From NCBI GenBank assembly GCA_035536915.1, contig DATLNE010000048.1, positions 1 to 56,035 of the forward strand: a DNA stretch of 56,035 bases. The letters are read 5' to 3'. The position numbers and the translations under genes were made by a program. A model generated the notes under the pieces. It did no database searches. It was given only the letters and a program-made list of their open reading frames with translations, and was not told where the DNA came from. Shown piece by piece: positions 16,085 to 24,266 of the stretch (position 1 is its first letter; each line of letters opens with the position of its first letter). This stretch comes from Acidimicrobiales bacterium. Lineage in GTDB: Bacteria; Actinomycetota; Acidimicrobiia; Acidimicrobiales; JAHWLA01.

Positions 16085-17194
16085 TCAGGCCACTCGCCGC
16101 CTGCGGGACCGGAGGGCGAGCACGGCAACGACGGCTGTGAGCAAGGCCGGCACCAGCAACGCACCCCACGGCGGCGAGGACGAGGCCACTTCCGAGTCCA
16201 CTGCCGCCTCGGGCACCGAGTCCGTCAGCACGACCGCCGTGGTGGTCGTCGTCGTCGCAACGGTCGTCGTCGTCGTGGTGGTGGCCGGCTGCTTGGGGCG
16301 AGGCAGTCCGGCGGCCAGGTGTGACGGGCGGTTGCGGCCCGAAGCATCCGCGGCGAGGTCGAAGCGCAGGGTCTCGGCCTGCGTGCGCACCGCGACCTTG
16401 GTCAGCCACATCTTCTGCGGCACCCACTCCATGCCCTTGTCGGAGCGCAGGTCGGCCAACAACGCGCTGGTGGCCTCGGCGTCGTGTACCACGTCGACCC
16501 CCTTTCGACCGAGCGGCAGCAGCGCCGGCCGCATCGGCGTCAGCAGGTAGACGTCGGCGTCGACCGGTTCGTCGGTGCCACGGCCCAACCCGAGGATGCG
16601 CAGGGGCACCCACGGGTTGCGGGTGGGAATGGTGAGGTGGATGGGCGTGCCGTCGCCCACTTGCTGGCCCCGCTCCTCGGCCGCCTTGGCGTCGAAGCGG
16701 GCGGCCATGAACACAGGACTGCGGAAGGCGTAGAACTCCAGCACCTCGGGGGCGTCGGGGGTGAGTTGGAACCCGTTGTCCTTGGCCCACGTCCCGACCT
16801 CACGGGCGCCACCCTTGAGGATGGTGATGTCGAGGGCGTCGATGCGCGTCTCGTAGACGACCATGGCGGACCCGGCGTTTCCCGCAGCCGTGCCCGCCAC
16901 GAACGAGTCGGCCGGCGGCTGCGTCTCCCGGTCGAGGCGCTGCAACGTCCAGTCGCCGCCCCGTTCCACTTTGGTGGGCACCGCGGGCAGCGGCACGATC
17001 GACCCGAACTCGGCGCCGCCGCCTGCGAACTGGAACGAGGTGACGTAGTGCTCGACCCCGTCGGCATACGCGGCAAGCGTGGCCGTGCGCAGTAGCCGAA
17101 CGGTCCCGTTGGGGGCGACGAGGCCGCCGCAGGCGGAGGCGGCGGCGGACGGCCAACCGAGGAACACGGCGAGGGCGACGGCGGCGATGCGCAT
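16085..17194 (-). CDS. DUF2330-like secreted protein with C-terminal anchor
   Basis: 369 residues: a signal peptide (1-20, ending SAAASACGG), a long extracellular domain, a Thr-rich linker (about 302-320), then one membrane span (about 340-360, WGALLVPALLTAVVAVLAL) and a basic tail RSRRRRVA. ACGGLVAPNGTVRLLRT at the N-terminus, FQFAGGGAEFGSIVPLPAVPTKVE, and LTIPTRNPWVPLRILGLG are characteristic of DUF2330 proteins, whose function is unknown. It diverges from the sigma factor gene at 17265 across 70 bases, so the two may share a regulatory region. Confidence 0.75.
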   Translation of the reverse strand: MRIAAVALAVFLGWPSAAASACGGLVAPNGTVRLLRTATLAAYADGVEHYVTSFQFAGGGAEFGSIVPLPAVPTKVERGGDWTLQRLDRETQPPADSFVAGTAAGNAGSAMVVYETRIDALDITILKGGAREVGTWAKDNGFQLTPDAPEVLEFYAFRSPVFMAARFDAKAAEERGQQVGDGTPIHLTIPTRNPWVPLRILGLGRGTDEPVDADVYLLTPMRPALLPLGRKGVDVVHDAEATSALLADLRSDKGMEWVPQKMWLTKVAVRTQAETLRFDLAADASGRNRPSHLAAGLPRPKQPATTTTTTTVATTTTTTAVVLTDSVPEAAVDSEVASSSPPWGALLVPALLTAVVAVLALRSRRRRVA

Positions 17195-17264
17195 GCCGGT
17201 TGGGGCGCAGAAGACATCGCTTCAACCGCCGGTTGATTCTGGGGGAACTCCGGCCCAAAGTGTC

Positions 17265-17813
17265 ATGGTGGGGGTTGAAGCGGTGCGCGCGGGCGGCGAT
17301 GTCGATCTCTTGGCGCGGGCGGCAGCCGGCGACCGCGACTCGGTGCGGGAGGTGCTCGACGTCGCCGGGCCGATCGTCTACGGGTTCGTGTTCGCCCGCG
17401 TGGGCGGTGATGCCTCGGTGGCCGAGGACATCGTGCAGGAGACGTTCGTGGAGGCGGTCCGTTCGGCTTCCACCTTCCGGGGCGACGCCGCGCTCACCAC
17501 GTGGCTGTGCGCCATCGCCCGGCATCGCATCGCCCGCCACTACGCCCGCGAGCGCAAGCAGGAAGTGGCCCGCAGCGCGCTCACACTCATCGACGACGAG
17601 GGCCAAGCCGCGGCGATCGACGAACGCGACGCGCTGGTGCGGGCCCTGGGCGCGCTCTCCGCCCTGCACCGCCAAGTGCTCGTGCTCAAGTACCTCGACG
17701 GCAAGAGCGTGAGCGACATCGCCGACGAGCTCGGGCGCACGCGCGTGCAGGTGCAGTCGCTGCTGCAACGCGCCCGCGACGGATTGCGTCGACAGCTCGA
17801 GGGCTCTGCGTGA
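17265..17813 (+). CDS. ECF-type RNA polymerase sigma factor
   Basis: 182 residues from ATG 17265; GTG 17283 with GGGGG about 9 bases upstream is an equally good start. Region 2 reads VYGFVFARVGGDASVAEDIVQETFVEAVRSASTFRGDAALTTWLCAIARHRIARHY, with the core-binding and -10-reading helices. Region 4 reads LHRQVLVLKYLDGKSVSDIADELGRTRVQVQSLLQRARDGLRR. No region 1.1, 3 or C-terminal extension is seen. Its stop overlaps the GTG of the next gene (GTGA), the normal position of an anti-sigma factor, so that protein is the likely regulator. Confidence 0.93.
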   Translation: MVGVEAVRAGGDVDLLARAAAGDRDSVREVLDVAGPIVYGFVFARVGGDASVAEDIVQETFVEAVRSASTFRGDAALTTWLCAIARHRIARHYARERKQEVARSALTLIDDEGQAAAIDERDALVRALGALSALHRQVLVLKYLDGKSVSDIADELGRTRVQVQSLLQRARDGLRRQLEGSA

Positions 17814-19375
17814 GCGACGAACTGTCGCCGTTGTTCGGCGGCCTCGGCGAGGCCCGCCCGCTCCCCGCCCACTTGGGAGAGCGGCTGGAGCGGGTGCTGG
17901 CAGCCGAGGCGGAAGCGGGCGTGGGCGCGCTGGCGACCGTCGACGCCCCTCGCCCGCTTCCCCCCCATGTGGTCGACCGCATCGAGGCGGCCATGATCGT
18001 CGCCGCCGAGATCGGGCTGCCCGACCACCTACGCCGCCGGGTGGAGCGCACGCTCGTACGCCGACAGCCGCGCCGCTACATTCGGCCCGCCCTCACAGCG
18101 GCGTCGATCATGGCCTTGGCCGCGGCGACGGCGCTGTTCCTGTCGGAGCCCACGTCCACACCCACCCAAGCCGTCTACGCGTCCGACTCCTACCTGTCGT
18201 CCGAGCCGGTGCTGGTGGACGACAACGCCGAGACGCCGCGGCGCGGGCTCGGCTCGCCCCGGTTCCTGTCTGCTGCATCGGCACCGACGGCGGCCGGTGG
18301 CAGCGCCCAGCCGGTGTCTGGGTTCACGCTGGCCCACCCGCCGCCGCCCTTCTACCTCTCGCCCTACGCCGCGCTGTCCCCGCCGTCGCTCGGGGGCAAC
18401 GGCGGCGGATTCCCCTCGCCGCTGCCGCCCCCGCCGCGCGCGCCGGTCCGAATCGGCATCATCGGCGGCGACCCCGTACAGGAAGCGGGCTTTCGGGCCT
18501 ACGTCTCCTTGGTCAATCGCTCCGGCGGCGCAGGCGGGCGACGCCTCGACCTCGTGCCCTTCCGCAGCGAGGGCACGGTGGCCACCGTCAACCTGGGTTC
18601 GACCTCGGTGGCGGACGCCTCGGGAGCGCCGGTCGGCATGCGGGCGCCGCTGCTCGAATCACTCGACGTGGCCGAGCCTGCCTTGCGCGGCGACGTCTTC
18701 TCGTTAACGGGAGTGGCGGAGCGCCAGGCCCGGTTGGCAGTCGACGCGTCCGGCGTGGGCGCCAACGAGACGGCGGTCGTCTACACCGCAATGGTGGGCA
18801 GCTTCGCCGGGCGCGTGCCTGACGCCTTCGAGTCGGCGCTGCGAGCTCGAGGCGCGCAGGTCGTGCGGGTGCAGTGGGACCCGCACAACCCGGCCCCGTT
18901 GGTGCCCGCCGCTGCCGCCTTCGTCAGCATCCCCGCGGCGGACGCCCGCTCGTGGCTGCACGCGGCCAAGGCGGCGGGGTACGACCCGCGGCGTGGCATC
19001 TGGGGCATCTGGTCGCTGGCCGACGACTCGCTCGTGGACGCCATGCCGAGCGACCTGCAGCTCTTGGCCCCCTATGCCTTTGCACGGGGGGACGAGCTGG
19101 CCGCGCTGGTGGACGCCACCGATCAGCCGCCGAGCGCACGGCTGGTGCACGGGTGGGTCACGGCCAAGTGGCTCGCCGTGGCCATCTGGTGGGCGGGCGA
19201 CGACCCCGGGCAACTGGGGTCGTACCTGCGCAACGGTCGCTTCGAAAGCGGCTTCGCCCCCGCGCAGTCCACGCGGGCGGACAGCAACGCCCGCACGCCC
19301 GATGCCGTCGTGCTCGTGCCCGAACACGGGCGCTTGGAGCCCAAGGGGCCGTTCCGCACCGACAAGGCGCAGTAG
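17810..19375 (+). CDS. Membrane-anchored periplasmic-binding-domain protein, candidate anti-sigma sensor
   Basis: 521 residues. Cytoplasmic part (1-90): three copies of a short motif, PLPAHLGERLERVLA (18-32), PLPPHVVDRIEAAM (49-62) and LPDHLRRRVERTL (70-82). One membrane span follows (about 92-112, RPALTAASIMALAAATALFL). A Pro/Gly/Ser-rich stalk (about 113-211) leads to a type 1 periplasmic-binding domain (about 212-505) opening with VRIGIIGGDPVQEAGFRAYVSLVNRSGGAGGRRLDL, like Leu/Ile/Val-binding proteins. The GTG overlaps the sigma factor stop. No permease or ATPase gene is nearby. I infer a sensor that binds a ligand outside and controls the sigma factor inside. I see no known ZAS or RskA anti-sigma domain, so that role is not proven. 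Confidence 0.8.
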   Translation: MSDELSPLFGGLGEARPLPAHLGERLERVLAAEAEAGVGALATVDAPRPLPPHVVDRIEAAMIVAAEIGLPDHLRRRVERTLVRRQPRRYIRPALTAASIMALAAATALFLSEPTSTPTQAVYASDSYLSSEPVLVDDNAETPRRGLGSPRFLSAASAPTAAGGSAQPVSGFTLAHPPPPFYLSPYAALSPPSLGGNGGGFPSPLPPPPRAPVRIGIIGGDPVQEAGFRAYVSLVNRSGGAGGRRLDLVPFRSEGTVATVNLGSTSVADASGAPVGMRAPLLESLDVAEPALRGDVFSLTGVAERQARLAVDASGVGANETAVVYTAMVGSFAGRVPDAFESALRARGAQVVRVQWDPHNPAPLVPAAAAFVSIPAADARSWLHAAKAAGYDPRRGIWGIWSLADDSLVDAMPSDLQLLAPYAFARGDELAALVDATDQPPSARLVHGWVTAKWLAVAIWWAGDDPGQLGSYLRNGRFESGFAPAQSTRADSNARTPDAVVLVPEHGRLEPKGPFRTDKAQ

Positions 19376-19395
19376 CCCGCCGTTCTGGTCCGGGG

Positions 19396-20178
19396 TCAGC
19401 GTTGGTGGCTCGGGCACCACCAACTGGTGCGGCCGCCGACTGTGGAACGCAGCAACGGGGTCCCGTCCTTGGGACAGGTGCCGCCGGGGCGCCGGGCCGC
19501 CATGAGGTCGCCCTGGTGCGAACCGCCGCGGGCGAGCAGGTCGTCGAGAGCGCCGCGCAAGTGCTTGTGCAAGCGGCGTACGTCGGCGGTCGACAGCGAC
19601 GCCGCGTGCCGCTGCGGCGCCACCCCCGCTCGCCACAGCGCCTCGTCGGCGATGAGGTTGCCGACCCCGGCCAAGCGGGCCTGGTCCATGAGGCGCGCCT
19701 TGACGGGCGCCTCGCTCCCTCGCAACGCGGCCGCCAGGCCGGCCACGGTGATGTCGAGCGCGTCGGGGCCGAGGGCCGACTCGTCGGGGTCGAGCAGCAC
19801 GCCGCCCAGCCGCCTCGGGTCGCGCACCCGCAGGTCGCCCCCGTCGTCGAAGCGCACGGCGAAGCGGTCCCACGCCTCTAACTCGCGGTCGCTGGTGTAC
19901 AGCAGCTTGTCGACGCCCGCAGCGCCGTCCACCAGCAAGCGCCCGGTCATGCCGAAGCGCAGCCCCAGCGTCGGCCCGCCGTCGGTGTCGAGGAGGAGGA
20001 GCTTGCCGATGCGGCGGGCCGCAGTGAAGCGCCGGCCGGCCAAGGCGCCCACCACGTCGGCCGCGGTGATGCCCCCTTTCAGGAACCAGGAGTCGGGTGC
20101 TGTGACCTCCGCCACTCGGCGCCCGACGACGGCCTCAGCGAGGCGACGGTAGGCCTCGACCTCGGGAAGTTCGGGCAC
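19396..20178 (-). CDS. Formamidopyrimidine-DNA glycosylase family protein (Fpg/Nei)
   Basis: 260 residues. GTG 20178 gives M-P-E-L-P-E-V-E, placing the catalytic Pro directly after Met; the in-frame GTG at 20184 would add two residues and block it. A TAGTTT hexamer 6 bases upstream supports 20178. K in RRIGKLLLLD is the conserved beta-hairpin Lys; DQARLAGVGNLIADEALWRAGV is the helix-two-turn-helix. The C-terminal zinc finger is C-x2-D ... C-x2-H (CPKDG, WCPSH) instead of four cysteines, a variant I believe occurs in some actinobacterial relatives. It removes oxidised bases from DNA. Convergent with the sensor gene. Confidence 0.88.
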   Translation of the reverse strand: MPELPEVEAYRRLAEAVVGRRVAEVTAPDSWFLKGGITAADVVGALAGRRFTAARRIGKLLLLDTDGGPTLGLRFGMTGRLLVDGAAGVDKLLYTSDRELEAWDRFAVRFDDGGDLRVRDPRRLGGVLLDPDESALGPDALDITVAGLAAALRGSEAPVKARLMDQARLAGVGNLIADEALWRAGVAPQRHAASLSTADVRRLHKHLRGALDDLLARGGSHQGDLMAARRPGGTCPKDGTPLLRSTVGGRTSWWCPSHQR

Positions 20179-20184
20179 GGCCAC

Positions 20185-20194
20185 AAACTAGAGT
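20185..20194. promoter_or_regulatory. Overlapping divergent -10 hexamers of fpg and the FrhB-like gene
   Basis: In AAACTAGAGT the minus strand reads TAGTTT (20190-20185), 6 bases before GTG 20178, and the plus strand reads TAGAGT (20189-20194), 9 bases before ATG 20204. The two hexamers share the central CTAG, so the promoters would exclude each other. Confidence 0.5.
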
Positions 20195-20203
20195 TCCGCC
20201 CCT

Positions 20204-21382
20204 ATGGCCATGGCTCCGCCGAAGAAGGAACGCTGGACGGCGCACTGGGCGCACCTCTTCGACGAGGTGGTCACCTCCGGGTTGTGCACCGGTTGCGCAG
20301 GCTGCGTGGTGGCGTGCCCGCACGACGTGCTCGGCTACGACGACACAAACGGGGTCTACAAGCCGTTCCACCTGGAAACCGACAAGGGCCCGGCCGACTG
20401 TGGCCACGGCGACCGGGGCTGCACCTCGTGCACCCGGGCATGCCCCCGGTTCCGGGCCTGGGAGCCCGAGATCGACACCATGCTCTTCGGCCGGTCGCGC
20501 CTGCCGGGCGAGATGGAGGGCGTGACAAAGGACATCATCCTGGCCCGCGCCACCGACCCCACCTTCCACGAGAAGGGCCAGGACGGCGGGCTGGTGTCGG
20601 CCATCCTCATGTGGGCCATGGACCACGGCTACATCGACGCCGCCCTGGTGTCGTACCTGGAGGGCGACGGCTCCACGTGGAAGGCGGTGCCCGGCGTGGC
20701 CCGCACCCGCGACGACATCCTGGCCTCGGCGGGCAGCCGGTACACGTACTCGGCCAACACCATGGCCTACGCCGAGGCCATCGAAGGCGGGGCCGAGAAG
20801 CTGGCGCTGGTGGGCATGAGCTGCATGTCGTCGTCGCCGCCCGCCATGACCGTGCGCAAGGCGGGCAAAGTGGCCCGCCGCTTCGCCCTCAACATCGGCT
20901 TGCTGTGCTCCAAGACGTTCGACGACGCCATCTTCGAAGAGCTCTTCGAGGCCAAGTACGGCCTCAAGAAGCAGGACATGGTGAAGATGAACATCAAGGG
21001 CGTGTTCCAGATCTGGATGCGCGACGGCAGCTACCACGAGGTACCGCTGAAGGAGTGCCACGCCTGGACCCGCGAGGGGTGCAAGCACTGCCCCGACTTC
21101 GCCGCCGAGCACGCCGACATCTCCACCGGCGGCATCGGCGCCTTCAACGACTGGACGCTGACGATCGTGCGCACCGACCTGGGCCGCGAGATCCTCATCA
21201 AGATGCTCGAGGACGGCACCATCGAAGGCCGCCCGGGCGACGACGACCCCGGCGCCATCGAGCTGTTGCGCAAGCTGTCGACGGTGAGCCGGCGACGGTG
21301 GCCGGAATGGCACCCGGTGCAGGACCCGCGCCTCGGCGTGCCGCCGCCCAAGCCAAAGGTGAAAGCACCCGAGCCGGCCTAG
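20204..21382 (+). CDS. Coenzyme F420 hydrogenase/dehydrogenase beta-subunit family protein
   Basis: 392 residues; a second ATG at 20210 is possible. N-terminal ferredoxin-like part with two four-Cys sets: C28-x2-C31-x2-C34-x3-C38 (CTGCAGCVVACP) and C66-x6-C73-x2-C76-x3-C80, suggesting two 4Fe-4S clusters. The FrhB N- and C-terminal domains follow: DGGLVSAILMWAMDHGYIDAALV, ALVGMSCMSSS, FALNIGLLCSKTF, CKHCPDFAAEHADISTGGIG. FrhB-family proteins carry FAD and pass electrons between F420 and iron-sulfur partners. The partner substrate is unknown. Members occur as single-gene reductases in actinobacteria. The stop TAG forms part of the promoter hexamer of the thiolase gene. Confidence 0.88.
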   Translation: MAMAPPKKERWTAHWAHLFDEVVTSGLCTGCAGCVVACPHDVLGYDDTNGVYKPFHLETDKGPADCGHGDRGCTSCTRACPRFRAWEPEIDTMLFGRSRLPGEMEGVTKDIILARATDPTFHEKGQDGGLVSAILMWAMDHGYIDAALVSYLEGDGSTWKAVPGVARTRDDILASAGSRYTYSANTMAYAEAIEGGAEKLALVGMSCMSSSPPAMTVRKAGKVARRFALNIGLLCSKTFDDAIFEELFEAKYGLKKQDMVKMNIKGVFQIWMRDGSYHEVPLKECHAWTREGCKHCPDFAAEHADISTGGIGAFNDWTLTIVRTDLGREILIKMLEDGTIEGRPGDDDPGAIELLRKLSTVSRRRWPEWHPVQDPRLGVPPPKPKVKAPEPA

Positions 21383-21385
21383 GCT
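21380..21385 (+). promoter_or_regulatory. Putative -10 hexamer of the thiolase gene
   Basis: TAGGCT overlaps the preceding stop codon and lies 7 bases before the ATG at 21393. Confidence 0.4.
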
Positions 21386-21392
21386 GACGGCC

Positions 21393-22559
21393 ATGTCAGA
21401 AGCCGTGATCGTCGCCACCGCTCGCACGCCTATCGGCCGAGCCTTCAAAGGGTCTCTGAAGGACGTCAGGGCCGACGACTTGAGCGGGTTCATCATCAAG
21501 TCGTTGCTGGAAAAGGTGCCGGCCGTCGACCCGGGCACAGTGCAGGACGTCATCTGGGGCGCCGCCAACCACGCAGGCGAGCAGTCGATGAACGTGGCCC
21601 GCAACGCGGGCGCACTGGCCGGGCTGCCCGACACCGTGCCGGGCACGACGGTCAACCGTTTCTGTGCTTCGTCGCTCCAGTCGATCCGCATGGCCTTCCA
21701 CGCCATCAAGGCGGGCGAGGGCGACTGCTTCGTGGCGGGTGGGGTCGAGAGCGTCAGCCGCACCGGCGGCAAGGGCTTCGACAAGGAAGACGCCAACCCC
21801 CGCTTCCTCGACAAGGACCGGCCCGACTACGTCAACCAGATGTACATCCCCATGGGCTTCACCGCCGAGAACGTGGCCGAGAAGTACGACGTGTCGCGGG
21901 AGCGCATGGACGAGTACGCCGTGCTGTCGCAGAACCGCGCCGTCGAGGCCCAGAAGAACGGGTTCTTCGAGCGGGAGATCACGCCGGTGCCCTTGCCCGA
22001 CGGCACGGTGGCCACGCAGGACGACGGGCCGCGGCCGGGCACCACGATCGAGAAGCTGTCGCAGTTGCAGCCCGCCTTCAAGCCCGACGGGAGGGTGACC
22101 GCCGGCAACGCCTGCCCGCTCAACGACGGCGCCGCCGCCGTGTTGGTGATGTCGGCCGAGAAGGCGCAGGCGTTGGGCCTGACGCCGTTGGCCCGCATCG
22201 TCGGCTCGGCCGTGTCGGGGCTGGCTCCCGAGATCATGGGCGTGGGGCCGATCGAGGCCGTCCGCAGGCTGCTGGCCGCCACCGGCATGTCGATCAACGA
22301 CATCGACGTGGTGGAGCTCAACGAGGCCTTCGCCGCCCAGGTGCTGCCGGTGTGCGACGAACTGGGCGTCGACATCGAGGGCCAGCTCAACCCGCATGGC
22401 GGCGCCATTGCGCTGGGTCACCCCTTCGGCCAGACCGGCGCCCGCATCATGACCACCCTGATCAACGACCTGCAGACGCTCGACGGCACCTTCGGCCTCG
22501 AGACCATGTGCGTGGGCGGCGGCCAGGGCATGGCCATGATCATCGAACGCCTGAAGTAA
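21393..22559 (+). CDS. Acetyl-CoA C-acyltransferase (thiolase)
   Basis: 388 residues, the normal thiolase length. The nucleophile is C91 in VNRFCASSLQSI; the second active-site block is NEAFAAQVLPVC (NEAF motif), the His is in GGAIALGHPFGQTGAR and the second Cys in METMCVGGGQGMAM. SRTGGKGFDKEDANPRFL and EKYDVSRERMDEYA place it with the long-chain fatty-acid (FadA) group, cleaving 3-ketoacyl-CoA in beta-oxidation or working in the reverse direction. No fadB neighbour is visible. It ends 5 bases before a 47-base palindrome. Confidence 0.94.
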   Translation: MSEAVIVATARTPIGRAFKGSLKDVRADDLSGFIIKSLLEKVPAVDPGTVQDVIWGAANHAGEQSMNVARNAGALAGLPDTVPGTTVNRFCASSLQSIRMAFHAIKAGEGDCFVAGGVESVSRTGGKGFDKEDANPRFLDKDRPDYVNQMYIPMGFTAENVAEKYDVSRERMDEYAVLSQNRAVEAQKNGFFEREITPVPLPDGTVATQDDGPRPGTTIEKLSQLQPAFKPDGRVTAGNACPLNDGAAAVLVMSAEKAQALGLTPLARIVGSAVSGLAPEIMGVGPIEAVRRLLAATGMSINDIDVVELNEAFAAQVLPVCDELGVDIEGQLNPHGGAIALGHPFGQTGARIMTTLINDLQTLDGTFGLETMCVGGGQGMAMIIERLK

Positions 22560-22564
22560 CCCCC

Positions 22565-22611
22565 GTCCCGAGTACATGGCGTCCGGATTCCGGACGCCAT
22601 GTACTCGGGAC
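22565..22611. terminator. 47-base perfect palindrome, CCCGAGTACAT family copy 1
   Basis: Two 23-base arms, outer part GTCCCGAGTACAT and inner part GGCGTCCGGA, around a single central T. It lies between the convergent thiolase and M24 genes; the last base is the first base of the M24 stop codon complement. No U-tract. Confidence 0.75.
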
Positions 22612-23432
22612 TAGCAGTTGTGGGGGACGTCGTCGTCGAGCCAATAGGCGTCGTTGTCCTCGATCACCAACAGCTCCTCCCACTTCACGCCGATGACGCC
22701 GCGGGCGAGATGGGGTTCCACCGCCCACAGTCCTGGCGCCGGGCGGTGGTCGGACGTGGGCCGGTCGTTCCAGGTCGGTGAGGGCTCGCCCCGCTCGGTT
22801 GCAGCGGCGATGCCGTCGACGAACCAGCCAAGCACCGTGGTGTCGAAGCCGCTGCCGTCGGGCGGCGGCATTGATTCGGGGTCGGTGATGCGCACCACCC
22901 GATGGCCGAGCACCGCCTCGGGGTGCAACTGGTGGCAGTTGCGATCACCCCGCCGCGCCATGTCGGCGTCGACGGCCTGGGCGATCTCCCGGAAGGTGGC
23001 GCCCGCCTTGACCGCTTCGAGGATCGTGGTGCGGTATCCGAGGTCGTCGGCCATCGCCGCGTCGTGCGAATCGCTCGCGCTGGGCGTCCACGACATCGAG
23101 GTGTCGACCACATAGCCGTGGAACACGGGTGACGCATCGAGGATCACGGCGTCGTCGATTTCGAGCGGGCGGTCGGTCGGCCAGAACGACTGCGTCGTCC
23201 ACGGTTGCGGCAGCGTGGTGCGCTCTCCGAACAGCGCCACCGGCAGATGGAAGAAGCGATCGGCCCCCGCCGTTCGATACGCCTTCATGGCCAAACGGGT
23301 GGCGTCGCGCTCGCTCATGCCCAACCGCAGTTCGGAGACCACCTCGAAGAGAACGGAATACGACGCAGCCTGCCAACGGAGAAAGTCGTCGAGCTCTTGG
23401 TCGTCGAAACTGCTGAACCGGATCATCGCCAT
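22611..23432 (-). CDS. M24 family (aminopeptidase P/creatinase-like) protein
   Basis: 273 residues with the pita-bread fold order. DASPVFHGYVVDTSMSW supplies the two metal-binding Asp positions, a His-containing EAVLGHRVVRI segment the third ligand region, and GLWAVEPHLARGVIGVKWEELLVIED the two Glu ligands. VFHGYVVDTS and the KWEEL end are typical of M24, although the N-terminal non-catalytic domain of aminopeptidase P is absent. Probably a cytoplasmic metal-dependent peptidase or a related hydrolase. It diverges from the alpha/beta hydrolase gene at 23469 across 36 bases. Confidence 0.82.
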   Translation of the reverse strand: MAMIRFSSFDDQELDDFLRWQAASYSVLFEVVSELRLGMSERDATRLAMKAYRTAGADRFFHLPVALFGERTTLPQPWTTQSFWPTDRPLEIDDAVILDASPVFHGYVVDTSMSWTPSASDSHDAAMADDLGYRTTILEAVKAGATFREIAQAVDADMARRGDRNCHQLHPEAVLGHRVVRITDPESMPPPDGSGFDTTVLGWFVDGIAAATERGEPSPTWNDRPTSDHRPAPGLWAVEPHLARGVIGVKWEELLVIEDNDAYWLDDDVPHNC

Positions 23433-23454
23433 ACCGTCTTACACCGTGGCCGCC

Positions 23455-23460
23455 TACAGT
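23455..23460 (+). promoter_or_regulatory. Putative -10 hexamer of the alpha/beta hydrolase gene
   Basis: TACAGT, 8 bases, then GTG 23469. It supports a leaderless transcript. Confidence 0.4.
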
Positions 23461-23468
23461 CCCCACCT

Positions 23469-24200
23469 GTGATCGTCTTCGTGCACGGCGTCCCCGAGAC
23501 CGCGGCCATGTGGCGCAAGGTCCGAGCAGCAATCGACGGGAAATCGGTGGCCTTGTCGTTGCCCGGTTTCGGGTGCCCTGTCCCCGACGGCTTCGGGGGG
23601 ACGAAGGACGACTATGTGGCCTGGTTGCTCGACGAGCTCGGCCGCATCGACGGGCCGGTCGACCTCGTGGGCCACGACTGGGGCGCAGGGCTGGCGTACC
23701 GAGTGGTCACCGCCCATGGCGACCGCGTCCGTTCGTGGGTGGCCGACGTCGGCAACATCGCCCATCGCGACTACGAGTGGCACGACTTCGCCAAGCTGTG
23801 GCAGACGCCCGGCGAGGGCGAGGCGTTCGTCGAGGCTCAGAACGCGGCCACGCCCGAGGAGCGGGCGCCGTTGTTCGAGGCCATGGGCGTGCCCCACGAC
23901 GACGCCATGGAGATGGCGGCGGCGAGCGACGCCACCATGGGCGCCTGCATCCTTTCGTTGTACCGCTCGGCGCTGCCCAACCCGTACTCCGCATGGGGGC
24001 CGTGGACGCCCACTGCGGCGCCGGGGCTCGTCCTGCACCCCACCGACGATCCCTTCGGCGACGAGGCCCTCGCCGCCGAAGTCGCCGAACAACTAGGCGC
24101 CCGCTTCGAGCGGCTGGAAGGCGTCGGCCACTTCTGGCCCTACCAAGCGCCGGAACAGGCGGCCGCCGTCCTCCAGGAGTTCTGGGCGTCGGTGCGTTGA
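23469..24200 (+). CDS. Alpha/beta hydrolase, epoxide hydrolase/haloalkane dehalogenase-like
   Basis: 243 residues from GTG 23469; longer in-frame readings run through the divergent M24 gene. VFVHGVPETAAMW carries the HGxP oxyanion motif. The nucleophile elbow is G-H-D-W-G, so an Asp replaces the usual Ser, which marks epoxide hydrolases and haloalkane dehalogenases. LHPTDDPFGDE gives the acid region and GVGHFWPYQAPE the catalytic His. The cap is short (about residues 105-170). The substrate is unknown; hydrolysis through an ester intermediate on the Asp is expected. Confidence 0.87.
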   Translation: MIVFVHGVPETAAMWRKVRAAIDGKSVALSLPGFGCPVPDGFGGTKDDYVAWLLDELGRIDGPVDLVGHDWGAGLAYRVVTAHGDRVRSWVADVGNIAHRDYEWHDFAKLWQTPGEGEAFVEAQNAATPEERAPLFEAMGVPHDDAMEMAAASDATMGACILSLYRSALPNPYSAWGPWTPTAAPGLVLHPTDDPFGDEALAAEVAEQLGARFERLEGVGHFWPYQAPEQAAAVLQEFWASVR

Positions 24201-24209
24201 CGCCCGGCG

Positions 24210-24259
24210 TTCCGGCTGGCGAAAGCCGGTGGGGGGCACGGTTTTCGCCAGCCAGAACG
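24210..24259. terminator. Hairpin between convergent hydrolase and citryl-CoA lyase-like genes
   Basis: GTTCCGGCTGGCGAAA (24210-24225) pairs with 24244-24259 with one G-U-type mismatch, loop of 18 bases rich in G. It lies 10 bases after the hydrolase stop and 8 before the end of the gene on the other strand. No U-tract outside the stem. Confidence 0.65.
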
Positions 24260-24266
24260 ATTCGGT

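Noticed and set aside
16085-17194. LAxTG sorting signal in the DUF2330-like protein
   Set aside because: It has a C-terminal span and basic tail, but no LAxTG or LPxTG before them.
17501-19375. Longer start of the sensor gene at 17501
   Set aside because: The extra part overlaps sigma factor region 2 and 4 codons in another frame; the GTGA overlap at 17810 is the natural start.
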